A stretch of 19,074 nucleotides of DNA from Candidatus Manganitrophaceae bacterium. GTDB lineage: Bacteria > Nitrospirota > Nitrospiria > SBBL01 > Manganitrophaceae. The notes below the pieces were generated by a model that did no database searches, was not told where the DNA came from, and saw only the letters and a list, made by a program, of their open reading frames with translations. How positions within the stretch are numbered: the stretch's first letter is position 1; each line of letters begins with the position of its first letter. Of this stretch, positions 14,300-19,074 are shown piece by piece. Position numbers and translations under genes: made by a program. The stretch lies in contig SCUR01000215.1 of the NCBI GenBank assembly GCA_004297235.1, positions 1 through 19,074 on the forward strand, read 5' to 3'.

Positions 14300-17182
14300 C
14301 TATTTCGATTTCAATCCGATCTGGATGGTATAGACCGATCCGTTGTCCAAGGTCGCCCGCAACACCCAGGTTCCCGCAGAAAGGGATCGGGTATCGAGGT
14401 TGTAGATATATTGACTTCCGTCGAACCGGAAGAGGCTTCCGGAGTCGGCGCCGCTGACCGACGTCGCATCGATCGGATCGCCGACCGGATCTTCACCGGA
14501 GAATTGCTGCAGCGAAAGGTTCGCCACGGCGGAGGAGACGAGGGCGCCGTTCGAGTCGGTCAGTCTGAACTTCACCGGAATGACCCGTCCCAAATGGTAG
14601 ATCCCGCCCGGCGTGAGCGGCGGCAGGAACTCGGAGAACTGATACGGTGATTGAACGGTGAATGTCGCAGACTGACTCGCCGTGTTCCCGGCGGCGTCGG
14701 TGGAGGCCAGCGTAAATGTATTGACGCCGGCTTGCGTCAGCGTCACCGTCTGGCCGTTCGAGACGGGGGTTCCGTTCAACGCGGCCGAGAGAGAGGCGAT
14801 CCCGGAAAGCGAATCGGCCGCCCCGAAGGAGAGGGTGATGCTGCTGCCGGAGGGATAGCTCGCCTGGAAAACCGGCATGGTCAGCGCCGGCGCGGTTCGA
14901 TCGATCTGCACCGTCCTGGAGGCCGACTGGCTGTTTCCCGCTTGATCGGTGCAGGAGGTCGCCGCCGTCAGCGCGGCTCCCTCGCCGGTCAGCAGAACGG
15001 AGGAGACGGTGCAGGTCCCGCCGCCCGAAAGCGCGTCGGTGGCCGCGAACGTCACCGTGACATCGGTGTTGTTCCAGCCCGCCCCGTTGGCCGCCGGCGA
15101 CTGCGACGCGGTGACGGCGGGCGGGGTCTTGTCGATCTTGAAGGCCGGTGAAGCGAAGGTGGCGCTGTTGCCCGCCGAGTCGGTGACGGTGACGCTTCCG
15201 GTGACGGCGGCTCCCTCGGACGAGAGGGTGAGCGGAGTGGCGGGATTGACCTCGGCCACCCCGGAGAGGGTATCCGAAGCGGTGAAGGGGACAGAGACGT
15301 TGGTGTTGTTCCAGCCGGCCCCGTTCGGCGCCGGCGACGCCGCTCCAAAGAGGGCGGTCGGCGCGGTTTTATCGATATGGATGGTCCGGCTTCCCTGAGC
15401 GCTGTTTCCCGCCGCGTCGGTGCAGGTGGTCCCGACAGACTGGCCGGCCCCTTCGCCGGTCAAAACGCTCCCGGACGGGGTGCACTGAACGCCGCCCGAG
15501 AGGGAATCGCTCCCGGAAAAACTGACCGTCACATCGGTATTGTTCCAGCCGGCGGCATTCGCCGCAGGCGACTGGGTCGAAATGATGGAAGGGGGGGTGC
15601 GGTCGATCTTCACCGTCGTTGATTTCAGCGCCTCGAAGTTTCCCGCATTGTCGACGGCGCGATAGGTGACGGTCGTCGTCCCCTCGGCGGTGATCGGTAT
15701 GGAGATGGACGAATCGCAAGTAAATAATTCCGGGCCGCTCCCGATCCGGTATCGGATCTCATTTAATCCCGATCCGCCGGTATTATCGGATGCGTTCAGG
15801 GTCACCGTCACGTCGGAGTTGTTCCACCCGGCGGCATTAGCCGCCGGACTGACGGAGGAGAGGGTCGTCGGCGCGACGGTATCGGTGGAAGGAAGAACCC
15901 CTTCGCCGTAACGGGCCAGCCCGATGCCGGTGAACGTGAAGCCGGTCACCAAGACTTTTCCGTCGGGCTGCAGCGCGATGCTCCGAACCTCCTCAAAGGT
16001 CCGGCATCCCATCGGGGTGAGGGTGGAGCCGCCGGAGCCGAAGGTGGTGTCGGGCGTGCCGTCGGCATTGATCCGGGCCACTCCGAAATCGGTGTCGTTG
16101 CTGTTGAGACCTCTTGCTCCAATCACGATTTTCCCGTCCGGCTGCAGGGCGATGTCGGTTCCGACAAAACCGACGCGCCCGAACTGCGTCACGACCTTTC
16201 CCCCCGAGCCGAAGGCGGGATCGAGCGTTCCATTCGGAAGATATCGGGCCAGGCCGGTATTTTGCGTGCCGAAGATGACGGAGCCGCCGGCCACGATGTT
16301 TCCGTCCGGTTGCACGACGACCCCCCAGGCCGCATCGCTGGAGGTGCCCATATGGGTTGTCACGATGCCGCCCGTTCCGAATCCGGCATCGAGACTTCCA
16401 TCGGTGTTGTATCGCGCCAGCGCAAAGTCCAAACCGGTGCTGCCGCCCATACTGGCGTAACCGGCCGCGACAATTTTCCCGTCGGCCTGGAGGGCGAGCG
16501 CATTGACGGAAGAATCGAAGCCGATCGGGGTATTGGCTCTCCCATCGCCGTCGAAGCTCGTATCCAAGCTTCCATCCGAATTCAGCCGCACGACGATAAA
16601 CTTCAGCCCCCCTGTTCCGCCGAGCAGAATTTTGCCGTCCGGCTGGATCAAGACGGCATTGGCCGGTCCCAAATTAAAGAATTGAAAGGTGGTCATTTGA
16701 CCGCCTGTCCCGAAGGAGGAGTCCAGGCTGCCGTCCGAGTTGAACCGTGCGATCGCCATAATGCAATTGAAATTACAATTATCAAAGGCGCCGGCCACCA
16801 CGATTTTTCCGTCCGCCTGAATTGCGACCGCTCTCGCGTTGACCAGCGTCGCCCCAAAGTCGGCGACGGCCGTTCCTCCGGCGCCGAAGGTGTGGTCGAC
16901 GCTTCCGTCGGCGTTGAAACGGGCAACTGAGAAATCTCCCGATACCGATCCGGCATGGATCACTTTTCCGTCGCTTTGCACTGCGACGTCTCCCGGGGAG
17001 CCGGGCAGGAACACCTTTCCTCCGACCCCGAAACTCGGGTCGAGTATTCCCGAAACCGCGTCGGCCGGGGCCGAACTGAACGGAATCAGGATGGCGATCG
17101 AGCAGAGTGAAGCGATGAAGAGTCGGTTGGAAAGAAAATCAACAAGGATTTTCCGGCAACGTTTGAGCGTCTCTTGCAACAT
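14300..17182 (-). CDS. Exported delta-60 repeat / Ig-like / PxKF protein
   Basis: 960 residues. The ATG at 17182 is preceded by a purine-rich GGGGGGAG. A hydrophobic segment at about 20-42 (LFIASLCSIAILIPFSSAPADA) is a signal peptide with a long basic N-region. Residues 44-430 hold seven delta-60 (DUF5122) repeats: each has QPDGKI-V-AG and then ARFN-x-DGS-x-D-x-x-FG-x-GG, a beta-propeller fold. Residues 430-840 hold five Ig-like domains, four of which share SPAANAAGWNNTDVTVTF-x-x-x-D-x-LSG, with D-T/K-x-PP linkers and paired cysteines in two. From about 845 to the end lies a PxKF-type domain (GRVIPVKFRLTDSNG ... DPIDATSVSG ... YIYNLDT). Proteins of this kind are secreted or attached to the cell surface; ligand unknown. 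It has its own promoter, leader and terminator, so it is monocistronic. Confidence 0.92.
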   Translation of the reverse strand: MLQETLKRCRKILVDFLSNRLFIASLCSIAILIPFSSAPADAVSGILDPSFGVGGKVFLPGSPGDVAVQSDGKVIHAGSVSGDFSVARFNADGSVDHTFGAGGTAVADFGATLVNARAVAIQADGKIVVAGAFDNCNFNCIMAIARFNSDGSLDSSFGTGGQMTTFQFFNLGPANAVLIQPDGKILLGGTGGLKFIVVRLNSDGSLDTSFDGDGRANTPIGFDSSVNALALQADGKIVAAGYASMGGSTGLDFALARYNTDGSLDAGFGTGGIVTTHMGTSSDAAWGVVVQPDGNIVAGGSVIFGTQNTGLARYLPNGTLDPAFGSGGKVVTQFGRVGFVGTDIALQPDGKIVIGARGLNSNDTDFGVARINADGTPDTTFGSGGSTLTPMGCRTFEEVRSIALQPDGKVLVTGFTFTGIGLARYGEGVLPSTDTVAPTTLSSVSPAANAAGWNNSDVTVTLNASDNTGGSGLNEIRYRIGSGPELFTCDSSISIPITAEGTTTVTYRAVDNAGNFEALKSTTVKIDRTPPSIISTQSPAANAAGWNNTDVTVSFSGSDSLSGGVQCTPSGSVLTGEGAGQSVGTTCTDAAGNSAQGSRTIHIDKTAPTALFGAASPAPNGAGWNNTNVSVPFTASDTLSGVAEVNPATPLTLSSEGAAVTGSVTVTDSAGNSATFASPAFKIDKTPPAVTASQSPAANGAGWNNTDVTVTFAATDALSGGGTCTVSSVLLTGEGAALTAATSCTDQAGNSQSASRTVQIDRTAPALTMPVFQASYPSGSSITLSFGAADSLSGIASLSAALNGTPVSNGQTVTLTQAGVNTFTLASTDAAGNTASQSATFTVQSPYQFSEFLPPLTPGGIYHLGRVIPVKFRLTDSNGALVSSAVANLSLQQFSGEDPVGDPIDATSVSGADSGSLFRFDGSQYIYNLDTRSLSAGTWVLRATLDNGSVYTIQIGLKSK

Positions 17183-17424
17183 GTCTCCCCCCCCTTTTAG
17201 TTTTAGATGAAGATGATCTGGTTTGAAGAGCCTGAAGCTTTGAAGATCGAACGCGGGTCATTGTGATCGGGAGGATGACGGCGGCGCACTGGAGCAAGGT
17301 GTGATTCCTCCCCCATAATCGTTGCCTGATAACCTGCCGGGAAGCGGAGACCGCCTATCGGCGACCGTGTTCCGGCCTCCCGGCGTGGAAGATAGCCAGA
17401 AATAACTAAGAAGTATGTTTTGAG
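17183..17424 (-). other. Long structured 5' leader of the delta-60/PxKF gene
   Basis: From the predicted start of transcription near 17424 to the ATG, about 240 nt are non-coding. A long hairpin is present: GCCGGGAAG (17336-17344) pairs with CCTCCCGGC (17376-17384) with one wobble, inside it CGGA (17345-17348) with TCCG (17371-17374), and at the tip CGCC (17352-17355) with GGCG (17360-17363). I recognise no riboswitch class. It could be a regulatory leader or a small RNA source. No other gene is seen in this stretch. Confidence 0.45.
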
Positions 17425-17430
17425 AGGAGA

Positions 17431-17459
17431 ATACTAACAGTGTCTTCCTAGGCTGTCAA
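17431..17459 (-). promoter_or_regulatory. Sigma-70-type promoter for the delta-60/PxKF gene
   Basis: On the minus strand a perfect TTGACA (17459-17454), a 17-bp spacer and TAGTAT (17436-17431), with TG one base before the -10, form an extended -10 promoter. It is one of the best promoter matches in the window. Confidence 0.75.
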
Positions 17460-17463
17460 TAAA

Positions 17464-17495
17464 AATGATCATTATTTTACCCGTATTTTACCCGT
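17464..17495. promoter_or_regulatory. Candidate operator between divergent promoters
   Basis: The palindrome ATGATCAT (17465-17472) is followed by two exact tandem copies of ATTTTACCCGT (17474-17484 and 17485-17495), an 11-bp period of about one helix turn. It lies just upstream of the minus-strand -35 and about 55 bp upstream of the plus-strand -35. Spacing and exact repetition suggest a regulator binding site; the regulator is unknown. Confidence 0.4.
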
Positions 17496-17549
17496 GCCTG
17501 TTTTATCGATTTGGACAGTGGATCTCATGGACGAGGAATGATAATAGGT

Positions 17550-17578
17550 TTGACAATCCGCTTTCGGTCCAATATATC
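17550..17578 (+). promoter_or_regulatory. Sigma-70-type promoter for the CBM9-like/DUF5916 gene
   Basis: A perfect TTGACA (17550-17555), a 17-bp spacer and TATATC (17573-17578, 4 of 6) lie about 40 bp before the GTG start at 17619. It diverges from the minus-strand promoter about 90 bp away. Confidence 0.65.
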
Positions 17579-17618
17579 TTAAGGGCGGTCGGCCGGATCG
17601 CCGAGGGATCGGAGTGCT

Positions 17619-19074
17619 GTGACGCAGGCTTCTATTTTCCGCTATCGATGGTTTTTTTTCCTTCTGTTCCTTTTTCACCGGGAGACGGCGAGCGGACAGG
17701 AGCTTCCCAAGCCGCGCCTCACGGCGGTTCCGCTTCACGATCAGACGATCACGATCGACGGGGTGCTGGAGGAGCCGGTCTGGCAATCGGCGGAGGCGGC
17801 GACCGGGTTTGTCGATAAAGAGCCGATCGCCGGAACGCCGTCGGCGGCCGAATCGTCGGTCCGGGTCGCCTACGATCTGAACAATCTCTACATCGCCGCC
17901 GACCTGCGCGATCCCGATCCGTCCCTCGTCTATGCCGACGAGCGCCAGCGCGACGCCCTCTTGGATCGCAGCGACTCCTTCGGAGTGTTGATCGACCCCT
18001 ACCACGATCACCAGACCGGATTCTTTTTCGAGACGAACCCCTTGTCGGCGATGTCGGACGCGCTGATCAGTCAGGACGGCGGGAAGGTGGAGCGCGATTG
18101 GGACGGCCTCTGGCAGGTGGCGTCGCGGCGGACGGCGACCGGTTGGACGGCGGAGTTCCGCATCCCTCTTTCGACGCTGCGCTTTCAGCCGGGCGTTTCC
18201 CAGATTTGGGGGATGCAGTTTCGCCGGCGGGTGCCCCATCTGAAAGAGGTCTCCTTCTGGGGTCCGGTCGCGCGCGATCAAGGCGCGTTCCAGCTCTCGT
18301 TGTCCGGGCATCTCACCGGGGTCGAGGCGACGCGGCAGGAGCACCGCCTCTCGATCAAACCGTACGGGAAAGGGTCGTATCAGCTCAGCCGGACCGACGC
18401 GCGCGACGCCTGGGAGATCGATTACGACGCCGGCGGCGACCTGCGCTACAAATTCCGGACGAACCTGACGCTCGATCTGACCTACAACACCGACTTCGCC
18501 GAAACGGAAGCCGATCTTTTTCAGATCAACCTCACCCGCTTCCCCCTCTTTTTCCCGGAGAAGCGGGAGTTTTTTTTAGAGGGAAAGAATTTCTACGACT
18601 TCGGCCTCTCGGGGCGGGTCCAGCCGTTCTTCAGCCGCCGGATCGGCCTGGCGCGGGGAGAGGTGGTGCCGATCGTCGGCGGGGCAAAGCTCACCGGCAA
18701 GGCCGGCCCGTACGGCATCGGCGCGCTCGCCATGCAGACCGAGTCCGACGAGGGGGTCGGCCTTCCGGCGGAGCGGTTCGGCGTGGTGCGTCTGACGCGC
18801 GATCTCGGTCTGCGCTCCAATGTCGGACTGATCGCCACCGATCGGGCGGCGCGGGGCGAGTCGGAGCGCCAGACCCTCGGTTTCGATACGACCCTCGCCC
18901 CGAACGAGCATTTCAGCGCCGACGGCTTCTGGGCCCGCACCGGCGGCGAGGAAGAAGAAGCGCCGGGGCAGGCCCATTACCAGGAGGCGCTCTGGAGCGA
19001 CCCTTTCTGGCGGATCAATGTCTCTCATCTTCGGGTCGATGAGCGCTTCGATCCGGCGCTGGGGTTCGTGCAGC
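17619..19074 (+). CDS. Exported CBM9-like + DUF5916 outer-membrane protein, 3' end outside window
   Basis: At least 485 codons, open to the right edge. The start is the GTG at 17619: the frame has a stop at 17580-17582, no ATG follows before the signal peptide, and GGAG sits at 17611-17614. The N-terminus MTQASIFRYRWFFFLLFLF, ending ASG/Q, is a signal peptide. Residues 30-235 form a carbohydrate-binding-family-9-like domain (TIDGVLEEPVWQSA ... LYIAADLRDPDP ... DSFGVLIDPYHDH ... WTAEFRIPLSTLRF). From about 240 the DUF5916 part begins, with its signature RFPLFFPEKREFFLEGKNF near 308, followed by alternating beta strands typical of an outer-membrane barrel. Function and ligand of the family are not established. 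It is divergent from the delta-60/PxKF gene. Confidence 0.92.
   Translation, partial: MTQASIFRYRWFFFLLFLFHRETASGQELPKPRLTAVPLHDQTITIDGVLEEPVWQSAEAATGFVDKEPIAGTPSAAESSVRVAYDLNNLYIAADLRDPDPSLVYADERQRDALLDRSDSFGVLIDPYHDHQTGFFFETNPLSAMSDALISQDGGKVERDWDGLWQVASRRTATGWTAEFRIPLSTLRFQPGVSQIWGMQFRRRVPHLKEVSFWGPVARDQGAFQLSLSGHLTGVEATRQEHRLSIKPYGKGSYQLSRTDARDAWEIDYDAGGDLRYKFRTNLTLDLTYNTDFAETEADLFQINLTRFPLFFPEKREFFLEGKNFYDFGLSGRVQPFFSRRIGLARGEVVPIVGGAKLTGKAGPYGIGALAMQTESDEGVGLPAERFGVVRLTRDLGLRSNVGLIATDRAARGESERQTLGFDTTLAPNEHFSADGFWARTGGEEEEAPGQAHYQEALWSDPFWRINVSHLRVDERFDPALGFVQ

Noticed and set aside
18098..19042. 314-residue plus-strand frame inside the DUF5916 gene
   Set aside because: It is Arg/Gly-rich shadow sequence; the other frame shows CBM9-like and DUF5916 signatures and a signal peptide.

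Overview
The window is GC-rich chromosomal DNA from a Gram-negative bacterium. Four proteins carry Sec signal peptides typical of exported or surface proteins, and one gene belongs to an outer-membrane barrel family (DUF5916). The mix of giant YD-repeat, IPT/TIG, PKD, delta-60 and PxKF surface proteins resembles Nitrospirota or deltaproteobacteria-like lineages. That placement is an impression, because there is no rRNA or marker gene here to settle it.

Layout. Positions 1-1012 (minus) hold an incomplete UPF0104/MprF-type membrane flippase, which has no stop inside the window. Positions 1335-10986 (plus) look like one transcription unit: a 2207-residue exported PKD/YD-repeat (RHS) protein, a small exported protein, a short YD + IPT/TIG protein and a glycine-rich exported protein, closed by a terminator at 11011-11040. 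Positions 11256-11681 are osmC. A patatin-like phospholipase with C-terminal membrane helices converges on osmC (11730-13544, minus). Positions 13560-14248 are non-coding today. They contain a roughly 430-bp MITE-like element with inverted repeats and a perfect 10-bp target duplication, which appears to have split a short reading frame just upstream of the patatin gene. Positions 14300-17182 (minus) encode a 960-residue delta-60/Ig-like/PxKF protein with its own promoter, a long structured leader and a strong terminator. From 17619 (plus) to the right edge runs a CBM9-like + DUF5916 protein, transcribed divergently from it.

The most interesting system is at 7000-8620. The conserved RHS core and its C-terminal tip switch abruptly from GC-rich to AT-rich codon use. 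The tip (after the DPSGL motif) has an HEIQH zinc-metallopeptidase motif with a downstream Glu. The next gene, 22 bp away, encodes a signal-peptide-bearing, probably Ig-like small protein. This is the layout of a polymorphic toxin tip with its cognate immunity protein, here probably a protease paired with an extracytoplasmic inhibitor. The AT-rich block ends inside the signal-peptide codons of the following gene, so tip, immunity gene and the start of the next gene may have been acquired together.

No tRNA, rRNA or CRISPR array was seen. Most other long open frames on the opposite strand are composition shadows of the GC-rich genes.
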